DNA of 30,219 bases, taken from the NCBI GenBank assembly GCA_964461295.1, contig CAYWTX010000127.1, positions 1-30,219 of the forward strand, written 5' to 3'. Under the pieces are notes generated by a model, which worked only from the letters and a program-made list of their open reading frames with translations, had not been told where the DNA came from and ran no database searches. A program made the translations under genes and the position numbers. Origin of the DNA: CAYWTX01 sp964461295 (GTDB taxonomy: Bacteria > Planctomycetota > Phycisphaerae > SM23-33). Of this stretch, positions 6,134 to 14,800 are shown piece after piece. Position 1 is the stretch's first letter. Every line of letters begins with the position of its first letter.

Positions 6134-7321
6134 CTAGTACTTGCTCGTGTCGAAGCTTCGCAGGAACTCCTCGTTCGTGCGGAACCGTTCCAGCGCCTTC
6201 AGCAGGGCGGGCATTTCGTCGTCGACGCTCAGGCTGCTCAGGAACCGCCGCAGCATGTGCAGCTTGGGCAGCATCCACGGCTCGACGAGCAGTTCTTCCT
6301 TGCGCGTGCCGCTCTTGGGAATCGAGATCGCCGGCCAGATGCGCTTCTCGGCCAGCTTGCGGTCGAGTTGCAGTTCCATGTTGCCGGTGCCCTTGAACTC
6401 CTCGAAGATCAGGTCGTCCATGCGACTGCCGGTTTCGATCAGCGCCGTGGCCATGATGGTCAGACTGCCGCCGCCCTCGACCTTCCGGGCCGCGCCGAAC
6501 TGGCGCTTGGGCGTCTCCAGCGCTCGGATGTCCACGCCGCCGGTCATCGTGCGCCCGCTGCCTTCGATCGACCGGTTGTACGAACGCCCCAGGCGGGTCA
6601 GGCTGTCCAGCAGGATCACCACGTCCTGCCCGAACTCCGCCATGCGCTTGGCCCGCTCGATGGTGAACTCGGCCGCTCGCACGTGGCTCTCGACCGGCTG
6701 GTCGTTGTTCGACGCCACCACTTCGGCCCGCTCGCACTTGCGGCGGAAGTCGGTGACTTCCTCCGGGCGCTCGTCCACCAGCAGGATGAAGATGTAGCAT
6801 TCGGGGTTGTTCTGGGCGATGGCGTTGGCCATCTGCTGCAGCAGGATCGTCTTGCCCGAGCGAGGCGGGGCGACGATGAGGCCGCGCTGGCCCTTGCCCA
6901 CCGGGCAGACCAGGTCGAGCACTCGCATTTCCATGGGGCCGCCCTTGGTCTCCAGCTTGAGATGAGGGTGCGGATCCACCACGACCATCTCGTTGAAGGG
7001 AACGATGCCCGTATACTCCTCGGCCGGCTTGCCGTTGACCTTGGTGATGCGTTCGAGCTTGGGCCCGCCCTTCTTCTTGCTGGGCGGCTGGACCTCGCCC
7101 TCGATGAACAGGCCGGTTCGCAGCCCGGCCTGGCGGACGTGGTCCTTTCCGACGAACACGTCGCCCGGCGTGGCCCGGTAGTTGTTTTTCGCCTGGCGGA
7201 GGAACCCGTAGCCCTTGTCGGTGATCTCCAGCACGCCGGCACTTTGCAGAAGCTTGACTTCCCCTGGATTCCCCGGCCCTTGCCTGGCCTGGTCATCCGT
7301 GGTCGCAGACCGCTGATACAT
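6134..7321 (-). CDS. rho: Transcription termination factor Rho
   Basis: Hexameric RNA-dependent ATPase that ends transcription. 395 aa. Residues 21-85 form the OB-fold/cold-shock RNA-binding part (GVLEITDKGYGFLR...GDVFVG). Walker A is APPRSGKT at 151-158 and Walker B VVILLD at 234-239. The RNA-loop region GAARKVEGGGSLTIMATALIETGSRMDD is at 276-303 and FKGTGNMELQLDRKLAEKR at 309-327. The N-terminal helical Rho_N part is nearly absent (about 20 polar residues). The ATG at 7321 has AGAGGAAA 7 nt upstream. It is the last gene of the minus-strand block, 330 bp after hisA, and has a plausible promoter of its own. Confidence 0.97.
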   Translation of the reverse strand: MYQRSATTDDQARQGPGNPGEVKLLQSAGVLEITDKGYGFLRQAKNNYRATPGDVFVGKDHVRQAGLRTGLFIEGEVQPPSKKKGGPKLERITKVNGKPAEEYTGIVPFNEMVVVDPHPHLKLETKGGPMEMRVLDLVCPVGKGQRGLIVAPPRSGKTILLQQMANAIAQNNPECYIFILLVDERPEEVTDFRRKCERAEVVASNNDQPVESHVRAAEFTIERAKRMAEFGQDVVILLDSLTRLGRSYNRSIEGSGRTMTGGVDIRALETPKRQFGAARKVEGGGSLTIMATALIETGSRMDDLIFEEFKGTGNMELQLDRKLAEKRIWPAISIPKSGTRKEELLVEPWMLPKLHMLRRFLSSLSVDDEMPALLKALERFRTNEEFLRSFDTSKY

Positions 7322-7651
7322 AGGAAACTTTCCTCTAATAACGCCCCTAAAGGACCTTCCTGTTACGGATCCCGCACCCAATTGCGGAGCTCGAAGAGTG
7401 ACCCACCCCCTCCCATTGGACACTATACTACCTGCTACACAAGACAAAGCAAAAGTTTTTCGGGCGAACTCGCACTTTTTTTTTCGCTTCTCTCCGCACT
7501 GCTATCCGTCAGCCGCATTGCGCGCTGCGACGATTCCCGGCACGAAGCGAGGCGCCCGCACTCGTTTCGGCGCTGCCGCCTGCTGCCTTGGGCTGCGGGC
7601 GAAGCCCGCGCCGTGCAGTCGCGGGCGATTCGCCCTCCGGCGCCTCGACGC
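7322..7651. other. Gene-free stretch between hisA and rho
   Basis: 330 bp without a credible gene. It holds the rho leader and likely promoter (7319-7450), a T9 run at 7478-7486, and a GC-rich hairpin GCGGGC-GAA-GCCCGC (7595-7609) extended by GGC/GCC with one bulge. A second partial hairpin GGGCGATTCGCCC lies at 7623-7635. Both hairpins lie 15-60 bp after the hisA stop and may reduce read-through, but they lack a U-run in the minus direction. Confidence 0.6.
7422..7452 (-). promoter_or_regulatory. Possible promoter of rho
   Basis: On the minus strand TATAGT (7427-7422) is a good -10 box. Upstream TTG-containing hexamers (TTGTCT at 14 bp, TTGCTT at 19 bp) give only poor -35 spacing. The predicted leader would be about 95 nt before the ATG at 7321. 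Long rho leaders are known to be used for Rho autoregulation; nothing more specific is visible here. Confidence 0.35.
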
Positions 7652-8389
7652 CTACCGCCGGCCGCCGGCCAGCCTGCACGCCTCCGCCAGGTCGATCCTG
7701 CCGTCATAGTACGCTCTGCCGACAATGACGCCCGCGCAGCCGGCGCGGAGGCACGCCTCCACGTCCGCGATGCTCGCCACGCCCCCCGATGCGATCACCG
7801 ACACGTCCGTCGACGCGGCCAGCGCCGCCGTCGCCTCCACGTTCACGCCCGACAGCATCCCGTCGCGCGAGATGTCTGTGTACACGATCGCCCCCAGCCC
7901 CGAGCCGCGCATCCGCTTCGCCCAGTCCCGCGGGCTTTGATCGAGCTGCTCGGTCCATCCCTCGGCCGCCAGCTTCTCGCCTCGGGCGTCCAGCCCAAGC
8001 GCCAGTTGCCCGTTGGGCAGGTCGGGGTCATCCAGCAGGCTCTGGAACCACGCGGGATCCTTCAGCGCCGCTGAGCCGATCACCACGCGGCTGGCGCCCT
8101 GGTCCAGCAACTCCTCGATCGCGGCTCGATTGCGCACGCCGCCGCCGCACTGGATCGCCGCTCGCTCGTCCACGTGCCGGCACAACTCGCGGATCACGGC
8201 CATGTTCTCGCGCCGCCCCGTCCGCGCGCCGTCCAGGTCCACCACGTGAATCCATCTCGCCCCGGCCGCCAGGAACGCATCCGCCACGGCCTGGGGATCC
8301 TCGCTGTAGGTGCGCTGCTGGCCGTAGTCGCCCTGGATCAGGCGGACGACCTTCCCTTCGCGCAGGTCGATGGCGGGCAGTATGTCCAC
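7652..8389 (-). CDS. hisA: Phosphoribosylformimino-5-aminoimidazole carboxamide ribotide isomerase HisA
   Basis: TIM-barrel isomerase, fourth step of histidine synthesis. 245 aa, the same length as well-known HisA. Catalytic Asp8 (ILPAIDLREGKVVRL) and Asp134 (ALGLDARGEK) are present. Phosphate-binding loops GGGVRN (82-87), ASGGVAS and GVIVGRAYYDG are conserved. The GTG at 8389 is preferred because GGAG lies 8 nt upstream and the family starts at the first strand; a TTG at 8419 would add 10 residues without support. It lies 91 bp after hisH on the same strand. hisF is not adjacent. Confidence 0.95.
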   Translation of the reverse strand: MDILPAIDLREGKVVRLIQGDYGQQRTYSEDPQAVADAFLAAGARWIHVVDLDGARTGRRENMAVIRELCRHVDERAAIQCGGGVRNRAAIEELLDQGASRVVIGSAALKDPAWFQSLLDDPDLPNGQLALGLDARGEKLAAEGWTEQLDQSPRDWAKRMRGSGLGAIVYTDISRDGMLSGVNVEATAALAASTDVSVIASGGVASIADVEACLRAGCAGVIVGRAYYDGRIDLAEACRLAGGRR

Positions 8390-8480
8390 TGTCAAGTCTC
8401 CGTCACAGGAAAGAGACAACCCGGGACGTCGGCGCCGATCCGCCGCAACCGTGGCGTACAGGCAGGACGCCCGCAGGTCG

Positions 8481-9104
8481 CTACAGCCTCACGAAGTTCT
8501 CGAGCAGGCGCAGACCCACCGCCTGGCTCTTCTCCGGGTGGAACTGCGTCGCGAAGACGTTGTCCTTCCACACGGCCGATACGAACTCGCCGCCGTAGTC
8601 GGTCCATGCCGCGATGACGGAGGCGTCGGCCGGCACGACGTGGTAGCTGTGGGCGAAGTAGACGTGGGCGCCCTCCTCGATCCCCGCCAGCATCGGGCAG
8701 CGCCCCGCCAGGCGGAGTTGGTTCCAGCCCATGTGCGGCACGCTGAGCCGCTGGGCGCCGGCGGCCGCTTGAGGGAAGTTGAACCGCACGACCTCGCCGC
8801 GCAGCACGCCCAGCCCTTCGTGCATCCCGTCCTCGTAGCCGCGATCGAACAGCAGTTGCAGGCCCAGGCAGAAGCCCAGGTACGGCGTGCCCGCCGCGAT
8901 CGCCTTGCGCAGCGGCTCGACCAGCCCCAGGGCCTGCAGCTCGATCACCGCATCGCCGAAGGCCGCCACGCCCGGCAGGACGATCTTGTCCGACTCGGCC
9001 AACTCCCTCGGCGTGCGGACCAGCCGCGCCTCGCCGCCCGCGCGCTGAAGCGCCTTCTGCACGCTCCGCAGGTTGCCGATCTCATAGTCAACGATCCCAA
9101 TCAC
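8481..9104 (-). CDS. hisH: Imidazole glycerol phosphate synthase glutaminase subunit HisH
   Basis: Class I glutamine amidotransferase that feeds ammonia to HisF. 207 aa. The nucleophile is Cys79 in LGFCLGLQLLF, and His189 and Glu191 in QFHPEKS complete the triad. The N-terminus IGIVDYEIGNLRSV is the family start. The initiation codon is GTG at 9104, with AGGTGGTGAGG upstream. It is upstream of hisA in the same direction. The 91-bp gap (8390-8480) holds a partial element with CAACCGTGGCG, similar to an arm of the palindromic family at 4771-4795. Confidence 0.95.
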   Translation of the reverse strand: MIGIVDYEIGNLRSVQKALQRAGGEARLVRTPRELAESDKIVLPGVAAFGDAVIELQALGLVEPLRKAIAAGTPYLGFCLGLQLLFDRGYEDGMHEGLGVLRGEVVRFNFPQAAAGAQRLSVPHMGWNQLRLAGRCPMLAGIEEGAHVYFAHSYHVVPADASVIAAWTDYGGEFVSAVWKDNVFATQFHPEKSQAVGLRLLENFVRL

Positions 9105-9214
9105 AACCTCACCACCTGAAGAGAGTTGAACTGCAGGGATCGCAAAGGCCGCAAAGGAGTCTCTTCCTCAAGACCTAGCTTCTTTGCGTCCTCCGCGTGC
9201 TCTGCGGTTCATTC
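9105..9214. other. Short gap with low-complexity dispersed words
   Basis: Holds CGCAAAGGCCGCAAAGGAG followed by TTTGCGTCCTCCGCGTGCTC and TGCGGTTCATTC. Similar wording (CGCCTTTGCGGTT) occurs at 41-53, and CGCAAAGGGCGCAAAGGGCG at the queF 3' end (1321-1340). This suggests a degenerate short-word repeat common in such genomes. No gene or clear promoter is seen. Confidence 0.4.
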
Positions 9215-10660
9215 TTATCTTACTCCCCCCGTCTGCCCGCGGGAGCCCAGGTACACGCTCTGGCCCGGCGCAATCGCCAGGTTGGCATCCGCCTTGGCGG
9301 CCAGTTCCTCCGCGCTGTCGGCGAACAGCGGCGATATCTCGATCGCGGCGGCGATCTGCCCGTTGGCGTCGCGCGGAACCCCGATGCCGGCCTTCTCCAG
9401 CCATGCCGCCGCCCGGCGAATCTGGTCGTGCAGGCTGGTGACCAGGCTGTCCTCGCCGCCGGCGTTCTTGATCGGGCTGAATTCCTCGTTGCGCAGCGTC
9501 TCGAGGATGACGACGTTCGCGGCCATCGACAGCGCGTCGAAGACGAACATCTCCAGCTTCACCGCGTTGGGCTGCGTGGGCTTGACCATCTGCCCGTCGG
9601 CGCCCACGTGTGCCACCTTCTTGTCGGCCCGGTGCAGCGGCAGTTGCGGTTTGCCCCCGGTCGTCAGGCGCTCCACGAACCGCCGGCCCAGCACGTGGAT
9701 GGCGATGCTCCCGGCGGAGAACTTGAGCCTGCCGTCGCCCAGGCACGCGCGGGCCAGGGCCTCCGGCAGGTCGGAGTACTCAATCACCGTAACCTTGCCG
9801 TCCACGAGGCAGAAGTTGCCCAGCTTCTCCAGCGGGTCGCGCTTGGGCAGGGCCTTGGCGCTCATCTCCGCCTGGCGCAGGTCGTGCAGGCCCAGGAACA
9901 ACGGGTCGATCACCCGCACCAGCGGATTGTCGACCTGGAAGTAGCTGATGAGTTCCACGCCGCGCCGGGCCATGTCGTCCAGAGCGCCGCTGGTCCGCAG
10001 CGCCAGCAGGCTGCCGCCGTGCCCGTTGGGGCTGACCGCCACTTCGCCCTTCCCGGCAAGCAGCAGCTTGCCATCATAGTCGATGGCCGGCATCGTGTCC
10101 TGCACGAGGAAGAACACGTCGCCGGCGGCCAGGCCGAAGTAGTTGTTGCGGCGGAAGAACGCCTTGGTCGTCGCGTCGTTGGTGGGCGAGGTCATGATGT
10201 ACCAGGCCACCGCCTTGCCCGCTCGCCTCGACGCGGCCAGGATCTGCTCGGCGAACACCTGGAACAGCGGCTTGTGCGTCACCGGCGTGGCTTCGAAGCA
10301 GCCCTTGGGGCCGTCGAAGCCCAGGCGCGTGCCCTGCCCCCCGGCCACGACGAACGCGGCCACCTTGCCCTCACGCAGCAGCTTCTCGCCGTGGGCCTTC
10401 GCCTCGCGGCATTCCCGCGACAGGCCGCCCTGCGAATACGGGGCAACGATCTCGGGCGGGTCGATCCTGTCCGGCAGCGCGATGGCCGCCCTCTGTCGGA
10501 CGTACCTGGCGATGCACTCTTCGACGAAGCCAAAGTCGATGTGCGAGATCTGCTCCAGCAACGCCTGCCGCCGCGGCGGCTCCAACTCGTCATGGAACGC
10601 CAGGAGGTGCTCCTGGCCGTAGGCCTTCAATATCTTGCGGACGGACTTCAGGTCTGCCAT
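9215..10660 (-). CDS. UDPGP-family uridylyltransferase (UTP-glucose-1-phosphate or UDP-HexNAc pyrophosphorylase)
   Basis: 481 aa, full length for the eukaryote-like UDPGP family (PF01704), which makes UDP-sugars from UTP and a sugar-1-phosphate. Nucleotide-binding loop VVAGGQGTRLGFDGPKG at 104-120; PNGHGGSLLAL is the UTP/sugar loop; FQVDNPLV carries the metal Asp; KLEMFVFDAL lies in the C-terminal third. The overall pattern (Q.H.L.F..EL....+..LL.Q....DF at the N-terminus) resembles the UAP1 branch, so GlcNAc-1-P is a possible substrate. The ATG at 10660 has GGAGAG about 6 nt upstream and a well-spaced promoter at 10696-10724. It would supply UDP-sugars for envelope or glycan synthesis. Confidence 0.9.
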   Translation of the reverse strand: MADLKSVRKILKAYGQEHLLAFHDELEPPRRQALLEQISHIDFGFVEECIARYVRQRAAIALPDRIDPPEIVAPYSQGGLSRECREAKAHGEKLLREGKVAAFVVAGGQGTRLGFDGPKGCFEATPVTHKPLFQVFAEQILAASRRAGKAVAWYIMTSPTNDATTKAFFRRNNYFGLAAGDVFFLVQDTMPAIDYDGKLLLAGKGEVAVSPNGHGGSLLALRTSGALDDMARRGVELISYFQVDNPLVRVIDPLFLGLHDLRQAEMSAKALPKRDPLEKLGNFCLVDGKVTVIEYSDLPEALARACLGDGRLKFSAGSIAIHVLGRRFVERLTTGGKPQLPLHRADKKVAHVGADGQMVKPTQPNAVKLEMFVFDALSMAANVVILETLRNEEFSPIKNAGGEDSLVTSLHDQIRRAAAWLEKAGIGVPRDANGQIAAAIEISPLFADSAEELAAKADANLAIAPGQSVYLGSRGQTGGVR

Positions 10661-10695
10661 GTCGCTCTCCGGCCGCCGCGGCGGCGAATGCCGAA

Positions 10696-10724
10696 AGCCT
10701 AGGCACAGGAGGGCGAAGAGTCAA
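10696..10724 (-). promoter_or_regulatory. Sigma70-like promoter of the UDPGP gene
   Basis: On the minus strand TTGACT (10724-10719), 17-bp spacer, TAGGCT (10701-10696). The predicted start is near 10689, giving a leader of about 28 nt. The -35 is strong and the -10 weak. The rest of the gap 10661-10833 shows no other signal. Confidence 0.5.
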
Positions 10725-10833
10725 AAGGAAACAGCCGAGAACGACCAGAACCGGGAAACAGTCGAGAACAAGTACGAGCGCGAAAGAATGGGATTGCCTC
10801 CCCCTCGTCGTCGTCCTCGTCCTCGGTCGTTTC

Positions 10834-11214
10834 CTATCTTGCTCCCGACCCCGGTTCGGAGTCCCACCACCGCTTACCGCTCACGCGGCCGTCGCGGAAC
10901 TCCACCGTCGCCTTGTAGAACGGGATCTGGCAGTGGTACTGCCAGTGATCGGCGAAGCGGTGTGTGGGCTCGCCGAGCAGTTCGAGGACTTCCGACTGCT
11001 TCTGCCCGGTGTAGATGAGCGAGTAACGTTGAGGCGTGAATCTCTGGTAGCTGGCGCAGGACGAGCAGGCCAGGGCGAGAGGGATCAACGCCAGGGCTAA
11101 GAGCAAGGGAAGGCAGCGGGCAGCAGGGCGCAGGCAGCAGCCCCGGTTGAGGGATTCCTGCGCAACCCGCGAAGATTCTCTCTGGCAGCAGCGCACCTGC
11201 ACCTCACTCACCAA
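10834..11214 (-). CDS. Small exported protein, SmpA/OmlA (BamE)-like
   Basis: At most 126 aa. A hydrophobic segment (LPLLLALALIPLALACSSC) is a signal peptide, with ALAC or SSC as a weak lipobox. The mature part, 'GQKQSEVLELLGEPTHRF...WQYHCQIPFYKATVEFRDGRVSGKRW', has the pattern of the SmpA/OmlA fold: G.s..+V..llG.P, then a strand ending in F.dg.V. That fold occurs in BamE and in many small planctomycete lipoproteins. The start is uncertain: TTG 11214, GTG 11211, GTG 11202 or later, none with a clear ribosome site. Part of the signal-peptide coding region (11101-11145) lies in a dispersed repeat that also occurs inside queC. 47 bp downstream of the next exported gene. Confidence 0.6.
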   Translation of the reverse strand: MVSEVQVRCCQRESSRVAQESLNRGCCLRPAARCLPLLLALALIPLALACSSCASYQRFTPQRYSLIYTGQKQSEVLELLGEPTHRFADHWQYHCQIPFYKATVEFRDGRVSGKRWWDSEPGSGAR

Positions 11215-11260
11215 TCGTCAGCAGACCAATCGCCAATCGGCAATCGGCTATTGGCAATTC
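11101..11260 (+). repeat. Composite dispersed repeat, second copy
   Basis: Reads AAGGGAAGGCAGC, GGCAGCAGGGCGCAGGCAGC, then a GATTCCTG/TTCTCTCTGG part, then CAATCGCCAATCGGCAATCGG. The order matches the minus-strand reading of 460-561 in queC. Here the middle is longer. The 5' part lies inside the coding region for the signal peptide of the 10834-11214 gene, and the 3' part fills the gap to the gene at 11262. Confidence 0.65.
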
Positions 11261-11261
11261 C

Positions 11262-11789
11262 CTACTGTCCGGAAACAAACTCGCGCTGGGCGAACTTGCG
11301 CTCCGTGAACGGGCTGGAGAACGTCGCCGTCAGGATGAACTTCGATCCGACCGCGATGGGCTTGTACCATTGCAGCTTGAACTTGTACGTCCGGGTGATG
11401 CTGTCCCAGTGCAGCAGGTTCTTCTGGCCCGTCAGGAGCGGCTCTTCCCACGTGGCGAGCTGTTTGCCGCGGTTGTCGGCGACGCCGGCCTGCCAGGCGT
11501 GCAGGGCGAAGTGGAAATCGCCGAAGGCCTTCGTGGGGTCGCCATATGCGTCGAGGGCCTCGATCCGCACCTCGATGCCCTTGATGCCGCCCTGCTCGTC
11601 GAACGTCCGCGTTCCGGTGAACGGGTGAATGCGGATCGCCTCCGGCAACAGCAGGTGCAGCGGCTCGGGCACGCGCTGCGCAACGCCCGTCGGCGCGCCC
11701 GGCGTGCGACCCATGCTCACCTCGCCGTGGCCGCAACCCCCGGCAACCGCGCAGCCAATCGCCGCCGCCAAGACTGTAACCGCTCTCAT
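11262..11789 (-). CDS. Exported lipoprotein, function unknown
   Basis: 175 aa. Residues 1-19 are a signal peptide (MRAVTVLAAAIGCAVAGGCG) with an AGGC lipobox, so it is probably lipid-anchored. The mature part contains 'PEAIRIHPFTGTRTFDEQGGIKGIEVRIEALDAYGDPTKAFGDFHFALHAW' followed by '...TYKFKLQWYKPIAVGSKFILTATFSSPF', a beta-rich pattern with no catalytic motif. I do not recognise a named family. The ATG at 11789 is chosen for the signal peptide and because a consensus promoter ends only about 4 nt upstream; the open frame runs to 11846. Confidence 0.75.
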   Translation of the reverse strand: MRAVTVLAAAIGCAVAGGCGHGEVSMGRTPGAPTGVAQRVPEPLHLLLPEAIRIHPFTGTRTFDEQGGIKGIEVRIEALDAYGDPTKAFGDFHFALHAWQAGVADNRGKQLATWEEPLLTGQKNLLHWDSITRTYKFKLQWYKPIAVGSKFILTATFSSPFTERKFAQREFVSGQ

Positions 11790-11799
11790 CACGCGGGCG

Positions 11800-11828
11800 A
11801 TTATAGACCGCCCCGCCCGCAAGAGCAA
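11800..11828 (-). promoter_or_regulatory. Sigma70-like promoter giving a near-leaderless mRNA
   Basis: Minus strand: TTGCTC (11828-11823), exactly 17 bp, then TATAAT (11805-11800), a perfect -10. The expected start at about 11793 leaves only about 4 nt before the ATG at 11789, and no ribosome-binding site is present. A second promoter with the same TTGCTC -35 lies at 19980-20008. Confidence 0.7.
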
Positions 11829-11864
11829 CCCAACGAGGCACGTCACAAGAGAAAGAGCCGAGAC

Positions 11865-14800
11865 TTACCTTTTCGGCCCATAGGTCGATTTCATCTTCAA
11901 CTCGTGCAGGAGAGCGGTCAGGGCTTCCTTGAACGCCCCGTCGGCCCTCAAGAGGGCATCCTCGATGGCGGGCACGGCCTTGGGGCCCAGCGTCGCCAGC
12001 GTTTGGCTCAGGGCCTTGAGCTGGGCCGCGTCGCGGCTGTCGCGCATCGCGTCGAGCAACTCGGGAATCGCCTCCTCGCCGGAGGCCTTCATGACCTTGC
12101 CGATCGCCGCGGCGCCCCCGCGGGCGTCGGTGTGCTTGAGCGCCTCGGCCAGGGCGCCCTTGGCGGATGGGTTGTTCACCAGGATCGCGGTCAGGGCCAG
12201 CAGAGCGGTCCTCGTGGTCTTCTCCGGGCGCGCCGCCTGGGCGGCAATTCGCCCGTGCGCGGCAAGGGCCGCGGGCACCCCGGCCGCGGCGCGATCGCCC
12301 ATCGCCGAAATCGCCAGCGCCGCCTGCGTCACCACCATCGCGTCCTCGTGCTCCAGCAGGCGGGCGAGGTCCGCCGCGGCCGGGGCCGCGCCGGGACCCA
12401 TCGCCGCCAGCGCCCGCGCCGCCTCGCGGGCGAGGTCGGCGTCGCTGCCGCCCAGCGCCGCCCGCAGCGCCGGCAGGGCGCCCTCCGCCGCCGCGGGGCC
12501 AATGGCCGCCAAGGCGCGGCAGGCAGCCCGCGCCCGGACCGCGTCCTTGTGCTGCACGAGTTTCGCCAGTTCCCCCGCGGCCGGGGCCGCCATCGGCCCG
12601 ATGACCTCCAGCGCCCAACGGGCCGTCGCGACGGCCGATTCGTTGCCGTCGGCCAGCATGCCCGCCAAGAGCGGCGCGACCCGCGCCGCCCATTCCGGCG
12701 CGACCTTCGCGAGCGTCGCCGCGGCAAGGTCCGCCTGGCCTTTCCGCCCGCTCGCCGCCGCGGCGAGCAGCAGTTTCTCCAGGCGTGGCGCGGCCGACGC
12801 CGCCGCCGTCCCGAGCTGCCTCAGCAGCTCGCCCGCCGCCGTCCGGGCGTACCAGTTGCCCTCGTCCATCAGCCGCAGCAGGTCCGGCAGCATCGCTGCC
12901 TGCCGCCCCGGCGGAAGCGACCGCAGCCCCACCAGCGCGTCCTCGCGCGCCAGCATGTGCGGCCCCGACAGCGCCGCCAGCAATCCCGCATCTGTCGGCA
13001 GCACGGCCGCAGGCGCCGCAGGCGCCGCGGCGGGCTTGCCCGCGGCGTCCGCCCACGGCTGGGCCGGCGCCCCCCGAAGGGGCAGCTCGTTGGCGTCCGC
13101 GCGCAGGTCGTAGCAGAACAGTCTCCCGACCCCGCGGACGAAGATTCGCCCGTCGATCATCGTGAATGGCACGAACGACGCCTTCGGCACGCCCTGCCAG
13201 CCGCTGGTCCCCTCGGTTGCGATCGCTCGCACGCCTTCCTCCAACGCACGCCGTCGCTCATTGGCGTCCAGCGGGATCACCGAGAACGAGTCGCCCGCGA
13301 TCCGCCCGTCGGCCGCCACCGGCCCATACCCGCCCTCGCCGCCGATGGACTCGATCACGCGCCCGCTGGTCAGGTCGATGCGCGTGAAGCCCCGTCCGTG
13401 CCGCGCCAGGCCGGCCACCAATTCGCTGCCGACAATCATCTGGCTGGGAGTGCTCCCCGTGATGTACTTCTCAGCGCTGTACTTCCACGCGACCTGCGCC
13501 CCGTTGGGGTCGACGCGCAGGCATACCGGACCCTCCTGGCCGTACCGATACCCCGAGTCGCCGTGCGTGTTCTTGCCGCCGTTGAGGAACACGTAGTCCT
13601 CGCAGGCAGCCGGCGTGCCGCCGTGGTGGACCTCGCCCTTGACCTCCCACAACACCTTGCCGGTCCGCGGTTCCACGCCGACCGCCCGGCGGTTGCAGGC
13701 CGCCACGAAGTACTCCTTCCCGCGGTGCACCCACCGCACGGGCGAGTTGCCCGTGCTGCTGAGGCAGTCGCCCACTCGCCACAGCCGCTTGCCCGTGGCC
13801 GCGTCGAAGCCCACCAACCCGCACCCCTCGGCCCGCCGCTCGCGGCGCGAAACGCTGTGGTCGTTGCACGCCACCACGCCGTCGGCAAACGTCGAGCTAC
13901 TGCACGCCAGCGCGTTGGTTCCGCTCAGGCAGTAGTCCTTGCCCGACCGCTCGTACACCGCCTTCGTATAGGGGATCCGCAACGACTGCTTGAACTGGTC
14001 GATCGCCACCGCCCATTCGTCCACGTCGCTGTCCCACAGCGGCTCGCCGCTGGCGGCGTCCAGAGCGTACATGTTCCCCGCCGTGCCCATCGCGAACACG
14101 CGCCCGCCAACGGTGCAGGGCGTGTTCTGCGGGCTGTTCCGCGAATGCACGTACCCGTGATTGAGCCCGCGCCCGCGGAAGACCGTTTTCCACAACGTGC
14201 GCCCGGTCGCGGCGTCCACGCTCACGATCGTGTCGTCGGCCTCCGCGAGGTAGTACAGCCGCTGGCCGGTCTGGCTGAGCGGGATGCCGAGTTCCTTGTG
14301 GAGGTGGTCGTACGCGGCCTGGTGAAGGATCGTGCCGCCCGGCCAGTAGTAGAACAGGAACGCCCGCCCGTCGGCGACGGCGAAGTCGGAGTAGCCGCCC
14401 AACCCGCCCCTGTGCCATTCCGCCCATGTGCCCGGCACGCTGCTTTCTTCGCTCGACCAGGCCAGGCGGGCCTTCCACAGGTTGCCCACCAGTTTGCGCC
14501 CCGAATCCGGCGCGCTGCCGCTGCCCGTCGGCCCGCGCCAGCACGGCCAGTTCAACCCCGCGGTCATCGCGTCGCGCCGCTGCAACTCGCCCCACGGCTC
14601 AAGCTTCCCGCCAACCTGCCCGCTGCCCCGCCCGGCCAGGCCGTAGCCGCCCGAGTACGTCCCCCCGAGGCGCCCGCCGTCGATCTTCACGTCCACGTTG
14701 AAGCTGCACGGCACGTCCCGCGCGAAGCTGGGAAACTTCCCGTCGTATTCGATCCGCGCCTGCAACTCCCCGCTCAGCCGGCCCGACTCGTACTTCAGCC

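Noticed and set aside
7478..7486. T9 run as an intrinsic terminator
   Set aside because: No + strand gene ends upstream of it and no stable stem directly precedes it. For minus-strand genes it would read as an A run.
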